This document shows positions 23,837 through 37,747 of a stretch of DNA of 64,000 nt, one piece after another. The position numbers and the translations under genes are program-made. This stretch comes from Mytilisepta virgata (Eukaryota > Mollusca > Bivalvia > Mytilida > Mytilidae). The stretch spans positions 12,604,001 through 12,668,000 of the forward strand of contig CM051515.1 in the NCBI GenBank assembly GCA_028015205.1, given 5' to 3'. Below the pieces are notes generated by a model that did no database searches, was not told where the DNA came from, and was given only the letters and a program-made list of their open reading frames with translations. The stretch's first letter is position 1, and every line of letters starts with the position of its first letter.

Positions 23837-26800
23837 CTAAAATAAACGAAAAAAAAAATTTGATCATCATTTCTAGTCTTTCAAACCCTTCAATAGGGAA
23901 ACTTAAACAAATCATAAAATTGACTCCAATTATATAGGACAAGGATTGCAAAGTTTCCTGTTGGTGATTATAGTTCTCTACAATTTCCTACACTAATAAA
24001 AATTAGTATAAATAGCCTACTGTGCTTCAACCAGTTTGTGCAAAACTCATTAAAGTATTGGTTATTTCCCGTCAAGGCTCCCTTGGTCTAATAATTTTAT
24101 TTCAAATTCCAGATCAAATTCATTCTCTTTACAACAAACAAAAATGGGAAAACATGAACTGAAAATCTATTATTAATTATATTTAACCCAATATGATATT
24201 TCTTCCTTGGCACTGGTATGGGCAAAATAGACCATAATATACCATATTTGGATGTGAAGATTTTACTTCTAGGATTTTGGGCCAGTAAATGCAGACAGCG
24301 CATTGGATCAAATGTACAATAAATAAAAATTTATTTTGCATTAAACTCCAACGTTTTGTTAACCAATGAACACAATAAGTGGACAGTATTATATATTAGT
24401 CTGGTGTATATATAAGGAATCAAGAGTTATCTCCCATACAATAGTTTATTCTTTTAAACAATGCCACAACATTAACTTTAATCATAACAATTCTAACATA
24501 TCTCACAATCTATTTATTAGAATATTCTGAGCAGTTATACAGAAAAAAAAAGATAAATTTTACTTATTTAGAACAATACAAAACATTTGAGACAAACAAA
24601 AAAAAAATTATTTAAAATTTACCCTTGGTAAAAATGCAAAATCGATGACAAAGCAGAGGGTATTATACCGAATGTACAATATGTGTCCCCCCCCCCCAAG
24701 GCAGGACCATGTATAGTTCAGCGTGGAACTCTGGTAAACCCCCTGTCTATTATTAATTTTTATACATTTATCAAATTGTATACCGTATTTATTTATAATT
24801 TGTGATTACATTTATTAAATTTTTACACCAGTGTTGCTCGGTTGCTTGTCTTTTGGTGTGTGTGTGTGTGTGTGGGGAAAGAAAAGAGGGGGGGGTTTGC
24901 TTCTTCTTGAGAATAAAACATCAATCTCTTTTAAATTTTTTGCACCAAGTTTAATTCTATTAAATGTTTTCTCACTAGCATTTATATCATATACTTATAT
25001 TTTCATCAAAAATGAAAGAAACAGCTAACTTACAATGATTCAATACAGAAATTCTTAAATAAAATTTGAAGATTTGAACTTTAAACTTTTTAACCTTGAC
25101 CATTAAAAATGCCACCTTAAACATTCTAAACCTCCCATTAATTTCTAACCAGGCAGAATCTTAAATGAATTCAAAAAGAAATTTTGAGTCCATTTTAATT
25201 CTGACCTCCTTTATTTAATCTTATATAAAAGTTCAATATAAACAAACCTGTCAAAATTTTGTTTCTTTCATTTACTTTAAATAAATTGACATCCCCCAAT
25301 TCATTATCACACATTTCTATATTAATCATTCATAAATTTGAACAAAACTTGATTATTCTAAATTTTAATTTGATATATAGCCTTTTAACTGTCACAATGG
25401 ACGAAATTGAAATATTTAATTTCATAACAAGAATCCAATAAATTTACCTTACAAAGGTGTAAAATTAAATTAAAAGTATCATTTAAACTGAATGGACATT
25501 CATAATTAATGTTGAATGAGATACTGGGGTAAATGTTGTAGAGACATTGACCCTAAAAAATACAAAACGAGTCACTATACAGCCTTCAACATGGGTCATA
25601 TGCCCACACCGTGTAACAATATGCTCATAATTGCCCCTATATTAAAATGTTGAGAAGAGCTCCAACTGAAACCACAAATTGTCTGAAATGAAAAACAATA
25701 TTTAAAATTTTCAAAAAATTCATCGCAACAAACAACCAACGACAAAGGCTTCTGATTAGGCAAGAGCATATAAAAATGTCACAATTTTAAAATAGTTAAG
25801 CAAGACCGCAACCCACTCTCTGCACTTATGCAAAAACAGCAATTTGAAACCAGAACTGTGAGGGGACCTCACTAACTATACCCTCTACTGCTGTTAATTT
25901 AATGGACTAGGGTGAATTGTCTCACAATTTCTATGTCCAACTGGGTATAACTGAGGGAACAAAAGGGTATAAAATTAGGGAAAAAAGTATTGGACCTGGA
26001 CATACTTCGCATGTGCACATCTACGTACTAGGATCTAAGAGTTTCATTAACCTCTGATAAGGCATGTTTGAGAAACTGCGGGTACAAAAAAATTCTGGAC
26101 AGACATACAGACGGACAGGCTGATTCCTATATACCCCCCAAAATGGGGGGGGGGGGTATAATAAAATGCTTTTTTTGTCAACCAAGAATAAAACTTAATC
26201 CAGCATGGCTAAAACTACTTAAGGTGCCAAAATCCTGAAATCAATGAGAATTTAATATTTTGTATAGGAAAATAAAGGAACAAAACTTGTCAAAATCCAG
26301 AATTCAGGTAGATTCCCGAAAACATTCAGGCATGTTATTGATAAAAAAGAGTGTGTATGAACCTTCTATCCTGAATGTAATGTTTGTTTTTGTGGAATAA
26401 CACTAATATCAGAGAGATTTATGAATTTGAAGAAGTCGGTTCCTAATGTTGATAAAGACCAGAATCATTCAGACATATTCAATAATAAACTAAATTTACA
26501 GAAATAAAAGAAAATTGGGCAAACCATTGGGCATAATAGCATGCATTACACTTGATATTTTAGAATATTTACATAAATTATATAATTAATTGGAATAAAA
26601 AACAGGAATATTCTCTTTACACAGAAAAAATCTCAATCTGTCCTTGAAGTACCAAACAATTTCAAAGTCACGTAACAATTTAACGTTCTAAAAATCTTCT
26701 GACTGACAGTTTTATTGTAAGAAATATATAACACAATACAGATTAACAATATACCTATATTGTCTTTTTTATTGTCACAACGATCCTGCTTAATCAAGGA

Positions 26801-27380
26801 AAGCAAAGTAATTTTACACTTAATTAATTTGTTTTATAATCCTTTTGAACTATTGTATCTCGGTTTTAAATATAAATTCACTGTCTTTCTCAGTATAACT
26901 TTAAAATCAATATCAGTATAACACTTTTAAATACATTCTATAAATGTATTACAATTATCAAATAGTTGTTAAAAATTACAATATATAGTACATTATTGTC
27001 TACTCAAGGTATTTAATAGTTACCTCATTTAATATAATTTGTAAGAAAATCTTAAAAATATTTTGACTGATCACATATAGTGAAAAAAAGTTGAGGGGCT
27101 AATTCAATATGGATATTATACAAGAAATAAGAAAACTTCACTGTGTGCTGATTTTTTCAAGATTCCCCTTTCTGTTTTATGGAATTTAGTCTTTGTTTAC
27201 CCACTTTCTAACCTCTAGGATATCCTTTTCAAATGGCAGCACTAAATTGCTTATACATGATTGAAAGTACTAATTTGACAAAAAACAGAAAATCAGAGAA
27301 AAAGCATATGCTTTGTTAAGGATATGTATATGCAAAATTTACTTAGACTCCAGAAATCAAGCATATTCTAAAAAACTGCT
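23837..27380 (-). other. Gene 1 intron between exons 5 and 6, distal part
   Basis: AT-rich intron. Around 25550-26165 there is a degenerate repeat whose tail reads ACAGACGGACAGGCTGATTCCTATATACCC followed by a C6...G12 pair, similar to the tails at 27950 and 55440. A C9 run is at 24689-24698. No gene seen. Confidence 0.5.
24856..24874. repeat. (GT)n microsatellite
   Basis: A short run of GT repeats, followed by a G-rich stretch at 24888-24896. It lies in gene 1 intron 5's region between exons 6 and 5 on the transcript map. Confidence 0.7.
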
Positions 27381-27388
27381 AGGCATAT

Positions 27389-27942
27389 TTATAATGTATG
27401 GTACCAGTAATTGATCTTTGACGTCTCACAATAATATCTTATCCCACTTATGCCACCAATTCTGTCACACTGCCATTCATACCAACTAGACATCAAGGAG
27501 ATGGAATCCATCTCTGTGGGCCCCATTGTAAATAACTTGTAGTGAAAGGGGTTCCCACATTTGACCTCAGTTATTGACTTTGACCTTTGACCTAGAGATT
27601 TACACAATAATCGTGACACCTCTTTTGACAGTGGTGAATAACCATGCCAAGTATCTTCACTTAATTTCAAACCATTCTCAAGTAATAGAGCGGAAACTAT
27701 CTTCACCATAGGACATGGGGTTCTCAACTTTGACCTTGACCTTTTCCCTACAGAGTTGTACATACATTGTGACACACCCTCTGCTGCCTGTAAATATCCA
27801 TGTCAAGTATAATCTTTGAAATCATAAAGGTTCTCAAGATATAGAGCAGACAAGATTTGTTATGGACATATGGACAGACAGACAGACAGACAGACAGATG
27901 AACAGACAGACAAACAGACTGATCTATAGGGCGACCCTAATA
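27389..27942 (+). mobile_element. Repeat with GACAGACAGAC tail next to exon 5 donor
   Basis: The body has two related halves with TTGACCTTTGACCT/TTGACCTTGACCTTT and GTGACACCTC/GTGACACACCC words. The tail is a (GACA)n run at 27872-27898 followed by ACTGATCTATAGGGCGACCCTAAT. The 128-residue minus-strand ORF within it is a translation of the repeat, not a gene. It ends within a few bases of the donor of exon 5. Confidence 0.65.
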
Positions 27943-27948
27943 TCTTAC

Positions 27949-28051
27949 CTTTAAAGCAGACAGCATGGTCCTTTCATCCAGCGACATACCTCTCATATCA
28001 TTTCCTTCAAATGCTTTATATGCTATTCTGATATTGTACAGTTCTTCATAT
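27949..28051 (-). CDS. Gene 1 exon 5, first EF-hand-like unit
   Basis: This 103-nt exon starts with the base completing the Thr codon and encodes YEELYNIRIAYKAF... to ...MLSALK in phase 0. It reads as helix-loop-helix: the entering helix is YEELYNIRIAYKAF, the loop is EGNDMRGMSLDE and the exit helix is RTMLSALK. The loop keeps a hydrophobic residue at position 8 and Glu at position 12 but lacks Asp at position 1 and Gly at position 6, so calcium binding is doubtful. The donor is AAAG|gtaaga, and the intron is occupied by a repeat from only a few bases beyond the donor. Confidence 0.85.
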
Positions 28052-28468
28052 CTAGATAGAGTTTAAAGAAAAATATAGAAATAAAAAATAAAAGTCGCAT
28101 TTTCAACATGTATGTTTTTGAAAGGCATTTTTACCTTGAAATTATACCAAATATTTGTTATATTATTTTGTACACAAGTTCTTTTAGTGCAACTGAATTA
28201 TGAATTTAAGTTATCAATACACATTTTGTAAAGAATTATAGCTATAAAATAACAAAACTTTAAAATTTAGTATCTGTGAAAAACAGATTTCTCACAAAAG
28301 CAAAAAAAAAAAAAATGGATATATCCAAAAAACATTAATGAATCCAGGGAGTGATGGGTATAGATTTAAACTTTTCTGATGCTTATGTGGGGAGTCTCAT
28401 TCTATTTACAAAGGGTATTTACAATTCTTTATTTCAGTCTTACAATTAGTATGGATGAAATTACTTAC

Positions 28469-28599
28469 GTAATGGCATGATGGTCCAGAAGATAAAGCGA
28501 CTTTCTGATGACTTTTGTATTCCACTCTCCTGTGTGGAGGTTTCTTGTTCTATGGATAGATTTCTGTAGTAACCGCAAGTCTAACATTTTGTTCAATTG
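28469..28599 (-). CDS. Gene 1 exon 4
   Basis: This 131-nt exon has acceptor cttttttctag and donor ATTAC|gtaagt. It encodes 43 residues starting QLNKMLDLRL and ending LLDHHAI, plus two bases of a split Thr codon. It is rich in Arg, Lys and Leu and predicted helical by eye. It leads directly into the EF-hand-like segment of exons 5 and 6. Confidence 0.85.
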
Positions 28600-29125
28600 C
28601 TAGAAAAAAGAAATATCTGGTTTTTAAAAATAACGAATGTCACAAATATAAGGTGATAAAAATTAAATTTTATAACAGCTATACTGTTCACCCGTGAAGC
28701 ACTCCTTTTGGTAGTATTGTTCTATGTTAAACAGCATTTTTTTATCATCTTGTGCTGATCAAAGTCAAAGCACAATTAATTCATATATAATACTGGGAAT
28801 ACTGGGAAATTTTCCAATATTTCTTCACTTTTTCATTTCTACTAGCAGTTTAATAAATAATGCCAAAATTACATTCACTGTAAAATTTTTAAAACCCCCC
28901 TCTCAAAAAGCATTTTAAATAAGAAAGGTATTGACACCATTACAGCAATGTACTAATGTGAAATTTGTGAATGTCTCTAAAATGTATAGAGTGGAGCCAA
29001 AGTAAACCTAATGTTGTAATGATACATATCCTTTCAAAATTTATTTGTGCCTGGTAAAACAATTTTTCCTTTAACTTCTTTCAGCTCAAACACTCTACTC
29101 AGATTTTATACTCCATTCTCATTAC

Positions 29126-29197
29126 CTGGACACTCATGCCATGTTCCTCAGTTGTTACATGTTTGGTTACGTTGGACTTGAACAGGTCTGTAGAGAA
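29126..29197 (-). CDS. Gene 1 exon 3
   Basis: This 72-nt exon is in phase 0 at both ends, with acceptor gatttcag and donor CAG|gtaatg. It encodes 24 residues starting FSTDLFKSNV and ending GMSVQ. The intron before it, about 10.7 kb, is the longest in the window and holds a composite repeat, a SINE and two AT-rich palindromic arrays. Confidence 0.8.
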
Positions 29198-30049
29198 CTG
29201 AAATCATAAATAAAATAAGAATTATCTGAAGTAAAAAATAAGATATCCAATGTTATTGTTAGGGTGTTGTGGGATGGGGGGTGGGGGATGGGTCATAGAT
29301 CATATTGCCTAAAATCTGATCATGATATCATACTTTTTGGTGTTTTGAGATAACAATGCCCTTTCAGATGACAGTCAAATTTTTTGTCCTTTAATATCTA
29401 TACCCCATTTCCCTGCTCCGCCACCAAAAAACAAAATTAATAAATGAACAAACAAAACACATAAATAACCCTGTGTATAGACTCAATTGAAAAAATGAAC
29501 AAAAACAGAACAATTTACATTACAAACTTGCTTCACTTGGATTTAAATTGACAATACATTAGGTTTATCTAGTTAAAAAAACTAGAGTTATCTGCCCTCA
29601 ACAGGTATAATTTATATTTACACACAGCATTGAACAGAAATTGATTTTTTAAAATTACCACTTGACATGTAGATAAGACACTTAAAACCTATCTAAATGT
29701 CTTATGTTTGGTATTCTTTGTAAATTACATACTACTTTAGTACCTCATAATAATCTTAGTGTTTTCTAACATCAGACATAAGTTGTGCTTAAGTAAAAGA
29801 CAACAGTATAAAGTATTTCATCAATTTTTGTACAATTTTTAGGCCAAAAAAAAAAAAGAAATTAAAAATAAAAACTGTTTGCCCACTCCTAAAATCTGGT
29901 AAAAATTGGGACTTTTTTCTTAATTTTTTGCAATATTTTAATTCAAAAAATGTGTGAAGAATGTAAATTTAATCTTCATCCAAAAAAACTAATCCTCATT
30001 TAAATTTTTGGCCGCTCTCACCTATTTTTGCCATCCAAAAATCCAAAGA

Positions 30050-31421
30050 ACTAAATATCAATTTGGTTTGGCAATTCTTCAGAAGATTTTTGCATTTATT
30101 TCCCATAAGGTCTTATGTTAACCTAAGTCCTCTGCTGAAGGCCATTTTGAATTAGGGATCGGCACCAGAGTAACAACACTTGGTGAGCACCTTAAGAGGA
30201 ACATTCAGACCATGGCATGTTTGGTTTCAAGCAATTCTGCGGTTCTGTAGATTCTTATTATATGTCATAGACGCTTTCTGTCAAGTTTGGCTCTATGGCC
30301 AAGCAGTTTAAGAGAAAAAACATGGCGGACATGTTTGTCACCTGATCTGGATAAAATGAGGAAACTTTGTAAAAACCCTCCAATGGATGCTTCCTGTCAA
30401 GTCTTGTTACCTTTGGCCAAGTGGTCTCAAAGAAGATTTATCAAGCAATGAAAGACAAGAACTGTCTGTGACGGCCATGTTAGTTGCCTGACCAGGACGA
30501 AATGAGGAAACTTTGAATAGTTCAAAAATCCCAATTAGATGCTATCGTTCCATTTGGCCAAGCACTTCAGAGGAGAAGGTATTTTTATATCAGCCAATCT
30601 AAAACAAGAACTGCTCATGGTGGCCATATTTGTATTCCGATTGGGACAAAATGAGGAAACTTGATAAAGGACCTCCCATATATGCTTCCTGTCAGGTTTC
30701 GTTCCATTTGGGAAAGCAATTTCAGAGGAGAAGATTCTTTTATATTAGCCAATCAGAAACAAGAACTGCCAATGGTGACGATATATGTACTCCAAGCGGG
30801 TTGAAATAAAAAATGTTTGTTAAGAACCTCCCATAGATGCTTCCTGTCAAGTTCCATTCTATTTGGCCAAGAGTTCCAGAGAAAACATTTTTTTTTTTAA
30901 TCAACCAATGAGAAACAAGAATTGCCTATGGCAGCCATGTTTTTTGCCTGATCGGGACGAAATGAGAAAACTTTGTAAAGAACCTCCCATAGATGCTTTC
31001 TGTCAAGTTTCGTTGCATTTGGCCAAGTGATTTAAGAGAAGATTTTTTTATATCAACCAATCAGAAACAAGAACTGCCCATGGCAGCCATATTTGTAGTC
31101 CGATCGGGACGAAATGAGGAAATTTTATAAAGGACCTCCCATATATGCTTTCTGTCAAGTTTTGTTCTATTTGGCCCTGCAGTTTCAAAGGAGAAGATTT
31201 TTGAAAACTCAGCCAAGGAGAAACACCAATTTCCCATGGCGGCCATGTTTGTTTTCCAATCGGTACAAAATGAGCAATCTATATAAAGGACCTTACATGG
31301 ATGCTTCCTGCCAAATTTAATTCCATTTGGCCCAGTGGTTTCAGAGGAAAAGATTAAAATGTGAAAAGTAAACAGACAATGGGCGCCAAGTGATGACAAA
31401 AGCTCACATGGCCTTTGGCCT
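30050..31421 (+). mobile_element. Composite repeat copy A (5' truncated)
   Basis: Several imperfect subrepeats of about 150 bp carry TGCTTCCTGTCAAGTTTCG, CCATTTGGCCAAG, TTTCAGAG and CCAATCAGAAACAAGAACTG words. It ends AAAGCTCACATGGCCTTTGGCC. It aligns along its length with copy E at 57332-58517. The 112-residue ORF at 31061-31399 is repeat-encoded. Confidence 0.75.
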
Positions 31422-33870
31422 TAGTACAGACACTGAACAGTGGTGGGTACCCAAACTTCCCCTTTATCTATCCTGATCATAAGGTGTATAAAATACACAA
31501 TAAAAGCCAATACAGTCTGATTACCAAGGTGACCGCTAGCTAGAAAATATCAATAAATGAAAGAATTATAGTGGACGGTACATTATGAACATGAAAATAC
31601 CATATTATTCAAATCCACCCTGATTAAAATTAATTTATACGTGTACTTAAGACTGGATATTTATTCAAACTTTAAAATTATGTCAATTTTATGATGTATG
31701 AGGAAATTCAAGTTTGGCAGGTTTTATATAAATTGACTCAATCATAAATCAAAATTCTATGCATCACTATGACAAATTCAAATTAATTATATAAACATCG
31801 CATTCAAATCTGGATAAAAGGAATTTCGCCTAATAGACTCGCCAAAACAGAGAATTAAATACAATTTCGTTTCTCCGATATCTGGATATGTATGTTTTGT
31901 TCAAATATCAAAGGTTTAAATTGTCTTTCATGAATGCTGATAAAGAAAGTTGTAGTGTTGCGAGTATTTACCGATAAGTTTTATACCATAGATAACGTCT
32001 GTACTACATACATATGTATCATATATTTGATGTCTTCCATTCTAATTTACTTGTCAAGATATTAAAAGGGATTAAATTTTTTTTTCTTCCTAGTGGGTGA
32101 GAAAAAATGAGTGAAATATTTATTTTTAAAAAATTAACACAATATCAGATCACAGGAGATCGATAGTTATTTCATTAGGCACTGGCCATTTTATTACTAA
32201 GGGGGACCTAGGATTTTTTCGGAAAAAATATTTTATGTCCATATTATGTCTGAAAAAAACTTTTCTCTCCTTTGACCAAAAATTTTTGATTTTGGGGTTT
32301 TTAGAAAGATTTCTATGTATGAATCTCAAAAAAAAAATTTGGTCTCCGGTACTTTCGACCGAAGTAGAAAAAAAATTTTGTATCGAACATAGAAATCCCA
32401 GCCCCCAACCCCCCCCCCCATCCTCAGTAATAAAATGGTCAGTGCCTTACAACATGTTATCAGTTGTTGCTTTGTAACACTGCTTTTTTTGGTTTCGCTG
32501 CAACAACTAATGGGCTTTTAATGCATTCAAAATTAGATGATTTATATCTTTGAAATGCATGTACAAATATTTAAATTTCAATTATTCACTTCAGATCATG
32601 ATTAATCTAAACAAATTAATTTCGTTCCTTTTTATCTGATCGATCCAAGTTTGCATTTTGAAGAAAAGGACTTTATGTACATGCATTTTATCATGCCTTA
32701 GTGGACTGTTATTAAGTGCAAAGATTTCAGACAGCTGTTTTTTGTTTGTTTGTTTGTAAAAAACCCAAACATGAAAATCTTTATACTGTGATTTTCAAGA
32801 CAGGCCACACCTATAGAATACACAGGCTACATTTTGTATGTTGTTCCAAAGTTTTACACACATAATCATGGATTGCTTCGGGGGGCGGGGGTTAACAATA
32901 TACCAGCCAGTATATCATATTTTCCTAAAAGATACAGTATAGGAAAATACATGCATGCATTTTTTGTTGATTTTATTTTTAAAGGCAAACTCTTGCAATT
33001 ATAAATACTGTTTAGGTCCATTAATCCTACATTTGACAGCAAAGTTTCAGTTTTTAATAGTTAATGCAGTACTTCAATGTAAGGTTAAACAAAAGGTGGT
33101 ACATATTAATACGTATCATGATACATTAGCACTGTATGAATATATCATGATGCATTTTTTCCAGGTGATACTAACCCAGAGTAATCTATAGGAGATGAAC
33201 AAGGCTAAATTTGTATGCCCTTCCTTCGTTTATAGATGGGGCATAAAAATGAATATTATACTTAATGATTTTTTTATCCTATTTATCTAAGTAAACTTCT
33301 CCGGTTCATATAATCGACAGATATATATAAATATAAAAACTGATAAAGGTTATTATTAAATGTCACTTTTTACTGAACAATGCCACACTTAATAAAATGT
33401 TTATTTGTTTTGGCAAAAAGTTTTGACCAATCTTCACCAATTAATAGAATTGAAAGAATCATAGGTTATGTATATATAGTTCAAACTTATAAATAACCCT
33501 GACACAATCCCCTCAATGACACTGACAGTAGTCCAACCTTAGTTTTTGACTTGGTAAAAGTGGCATCATGGACCAGCAAAAATCATGATCAATATTGTTT
33601 TAAAATGTTTAATATGTAAACCTAATATTAATATAGGGTCATATTTCCAAACACTTCAGGCTAGCACCATAAACAGTCAAGTGTTATATAAACATATTTA
33701 AATATTTTTAAGATGTTGACTTTCTCTGTTATACAATAAACTTTGCCTTAATAGATAAAATATTTATGCTTTCATGAAATTTTCCTACCTCTTGACAACA
33801 AAAATAATACTAACCACTGAATGGAATATATCTTGTGACTTGACAATTTTTCAAATAAACTTGTTATTGG

Positions 33871-34250
33871 TTTTGTTGTTTATTATAATCAATGGTGTTT
33901 TAGGCAAAATCTTTCCATCTGATATTGCGAATATCAGACTTGAATCAATTTTGTTGTTTATTGTAATCAACGGTATATAAGCAAAATCATTCCATCTGAT
34001 ATTGCGAATATCAGACTTGAATCAATTTTCTTGTTTATTGTAATCAATGGTATGTAAGCAAAATCATTCCATCTGATATTACAAATATCAGACTTGCATC
34101 CATTTTGTTGTTTATTGTAATCAATGGTATTTTAAGAAAAATCATTCCATCTGATATTACGAATATCAGAACTGTATCCATTTTGTTGTTTATTGTAATC
34201 TATAGTATTTTATGCAGTCGTTCCATCTGATATAGAAAATATCAGACTTC
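33871..34250. repeat. Five-copy tandem repeat, 77-78 bp, each with a palindrome
   Basis: Units begin near 33871, 33949, 34026, 34103 and 34181. Each contains TTGTTTATTGTAATCAATGG and a palindrome with arms TCTGATATT and AATATCAGA around a CGC- or CGA-like centre. The outermost units are the most diverged. The palindrome is the most conserved part. Confidence 0.8.
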
Positions 34251-35540
34251 CATTAAATAATGACAAATATGATGAATCATGGGGCATAACTCCAATTTTT
34301 CATGATAAAAACAATTTATACTTAATTCTTTGGATATACATGTAGCTATAATCAATTTTATTTCCTATAAAGTGTGCAGAGTCAAACTTGAAAAACAAAA
34401 CAATAACAAAACTAAAGAAACAGAAAATCATAAAATAACTTCCCCTTTCTTGCTCAGAGACCTAACTTACAATATTTCATACTGCCAAAATTTAGACCAA
34501 CAAAATGTGATGTGAATAAATCCCATTTTGTTTGTATATTCTCATACTTATTATGTAACAATTAAATGTCTCTGTGATTAGAATAATAAACCAATTAAAC
34601 CTTTAATCAAATCAAAAACCCATGACAAATCTTAATGAACTAATTAGATTTCAAGTTTGATTAAAGGAGAAAAAATGTATGTGGGTTATGTACAAGAAAA
34701 ACCTGTCTGTGTAATACTATGTGCAGACATTTAAAGCCTGGGGATGTTAAACAAGGAAATTTCAGATGGCAGATCTTAGCTAAAATTTGGCTTCCTATTT
34801 GGGTATTTTGGTTATGAGTACTTCTTGTTTAAAATTAGTTTCGTATTTGGTCTTCCAAATGTTTCGGTTTTAATGCTGCTGATGAGAGGTAACTCCTTGA
34901 GATGCGTCGTATACAGCATAGTATAAATTTACTATATCTAAAATTAGTATCTTTGGATTGTAATTTCAGACTAGGACATTTCGGCCAATCAGTTTTTTTT
35001 TTGGTATATTGTGGGGTAAAAGTTACAGCTTTTTGGTGGATTTTTAGTTGCAAATTATTTTTATCATTGAAAGTATTGATTTTGTTTTTTTTCTTTTTTT
35101 TTTTTTAATTGAAAAAAAAATATTTGGAAAAACTTAAGTATAGGATGTTGTTTCTTTAACAACTGAAACATATTTTGTTTCTACAGGACTTTTGGTTCAA
35201 TGTCATGACTAGTTTTACTAGTAAATTACATCCCTTTAATGGGCTGAGATTGTTTTAGTATCATAAAAAATAGCATAGTATGGTATATCATGATATAATC
35301 TCTTTATTTCAATACAAATTAAGGGAGAAAAATTTAGAAGTTGGAATGAGGTTAATGATATATAATAATACATTTTAAGACACCTCTTGGAAATAGTCCT
35401 AGTCAATTCTGAAAGAGGACCACCTAAGGGCCAGAGCTACTATGTCTGTCCAAGTAGTTCAGTCACTCAGGTTTCAGATAATAAGATTTTTTCCTATACG
35501 GTCCTATCTTAAACTAAATTTGGCTGTGGAAGCCATCATT

Positions 35541-35797
35541 TGTTTTGTTTGTTTATTTGGGGTTTTATGCCGTTTTCAACATGGCTATTTTGCGGTGGAC
35601 AGTTTTTATTGGTGGAGGAATCCAGAGTACCCAGAGAGAACTACTGACCTTCGGTAGGAAAATTGGCAATCCTTGTCAATTAAGATCGGAGTCGAACACA
35701 CCCGGCCAGAGGTGAGATTAGAACTCACAACCTCAGTGTTGACAGGCTAGTGATCATTAGTTGTCATGACGAACTACCTAAACCACCCGGCCACCTG
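35541..35797 (-). mobile_element. tRNA-derived SINE, copy 3
   Basis: On the minus strand it carries the same head, conserved middle and AAACAAACAAA tail as the other three copies, with more substitutions (for example a changed A-box region, GGTGGCCGGGTGGTTTAGG). The body is slightly shortened in the CCGTTTTCAACATGG part. Confidence 0.8.
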
Positions 35798-37747
35798 TTG
35801 GCAGTCCAGGTCATCAGATACAACTCTAAGGACCATTTCTGTCAGATATATAGCTATAGTTAGAAATTGGGGGACACAATAAATGTAGAATTTGACAATG
35901 GACAATTCCACCAAAATATCAATACGGGAAGACAAATTTTTGCTGCAGTAAAAGAATTCAAATTTTTTTTCTTCTTTTTTATATTTCTAATACTGATTTT
36001 TTATTATTATTTTGCTTATTTAAGTTAGACTTTTTCTTTTTCTAAAAACATTTTTCCATATTAAATCACTGTAAATAATTTAATGATTTGGATGACATAG
36101 CATTTTAATATTTCATATTGTAAATTTATATATTTAATACCTATTAATATTCATTTAAAGTTTATAATCATAAAAAGTTGACATGAAAAAAGGTGTGAAA
36201 ATTATCTAAGGAAAAAATCAGTAAACACCCACATTAAAATCATCATAATAATTATGTAAATATAATAAAAATATCATAATTCAATTTCTAATAAAATTTT
36301 TAATTTTATAAAATCTTTTATAGTAAGATATAAATACGAAATCTAATATGCTTGTTATGCACTGTGGGTCCTGTGTTGAAGTCAGCATGACAACGTCTTG
36401 TTGTACTTTTCCAGTTCTGTTTCAGGGTTGTCACAATGTCCCCTTGACCCATATCTTCTTTTTCCTATTGTTCAATCTTCCTAATTTAATTTTGGACATA
36501 ACAAGAGTTTTTGATGATGTGATGCTTGGCAAATTGCGCTGTAAAGCCAAATGTCCCAGTTTCAATTCCTGTACGGGATTAAAATTCTTGGGATCAAATT
36601 TGAGATGCTCTACTGGCACCATTTACAAGGATGAACAACGAAATGGACAATAGGAAAGGTGAACAATGACACACCAATATATCAAACACCCAACCGACCG
36701 AACCCCAGGCAAAAAATAAGATAAAAATAGAACAAAACACAAACATAAACACAACAGAGAGTCAGGATAGTCTGACTTGGTCTTGATAAAAGATGCTTGT
36801 TCTAAAACATTGATTGAATGTTGTTTCACGCCATGTCGACACAAATGGTCATATTGTGGCGAAAGCTAATTTTCTTTCAAAACTAAAAAAAATCAAGTAA
36901 AACAAAACTTGATAAAACAAAATGCATATTTACAAGTAAAACAGAAAATTTTAAAATACAGCTAAACAGTTAACAAGTTAAACAAATAAACTAGTTAAAA
37001 TATTAAATGTGTGATGTAGACTATATTCTATGTTCTAAAACAAGTCATTTGATGTAGTCTGAGGAATCTTGGACCTATTTGCTAAAACTCACTTGCAAAA
37101 AGTTTCTATTAAATAACAATAACAATATTTCTTCCAATTATTTATTCTTACTCATATTGTAATCTGAATATATGCTAATTAGTCAAAACCTCACTTAACA
37201 TGACACACTGAACAAAAGATTATTTCAGATCAACCAGACCATACAATCACAAATTTATGAACTAGACAAATATTTAACTTATTTTTATTCATTGATTAAC
37301 TTTCAAAGGAAAATCTTAATTGTAACAAAAAAATAAATATTTATATTGTTTAAATCCTCAAACATTTTACATTTATTTACAATTAAATTTCCCAACTGGC
37401 AACATTGAATTTTTTCATGAAGGCCTAAAATGTTTGCCTCTTATTCCATTTCTGAATCTACACAATTTGAATTGTAGATGTTATTAATAGCTATCCAAAT
37501 AAATATGAATGACCACAAGTTTTGTTATCTACCATTGGTTTTCAAAATTTAGCATATTAGTATATATTTTACTTTCAACTAACTTAAAATATCACTAGGG
37601 ATGGAACAATTATCACCAACAATCGACCACCGGTCGTTTTTATGTTGGTGATCCTAGTGACGTGTTCATCTACTGGTAAATTAGTTTTAAGACGCAAAAA
37701 TATTTTAGTATTTTATATGGCAGGCCGTTTTACTATTTATTCTAACT

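Noticed and set aside
27389..27775. 128-residue minus-strand ORF
   Set aside because: It lies within a repeat with a GACAGACA tail, has no splice context with gene 1 and shows no recognised domain.
31061..31399. 112-residue minus-strand ORF with repeated SSFRPDRTTNMAAMG-like words
   Set aside because: It is encoded by subrepeats of composite repeat copy A. Similar frames occur in copies B, D and E.
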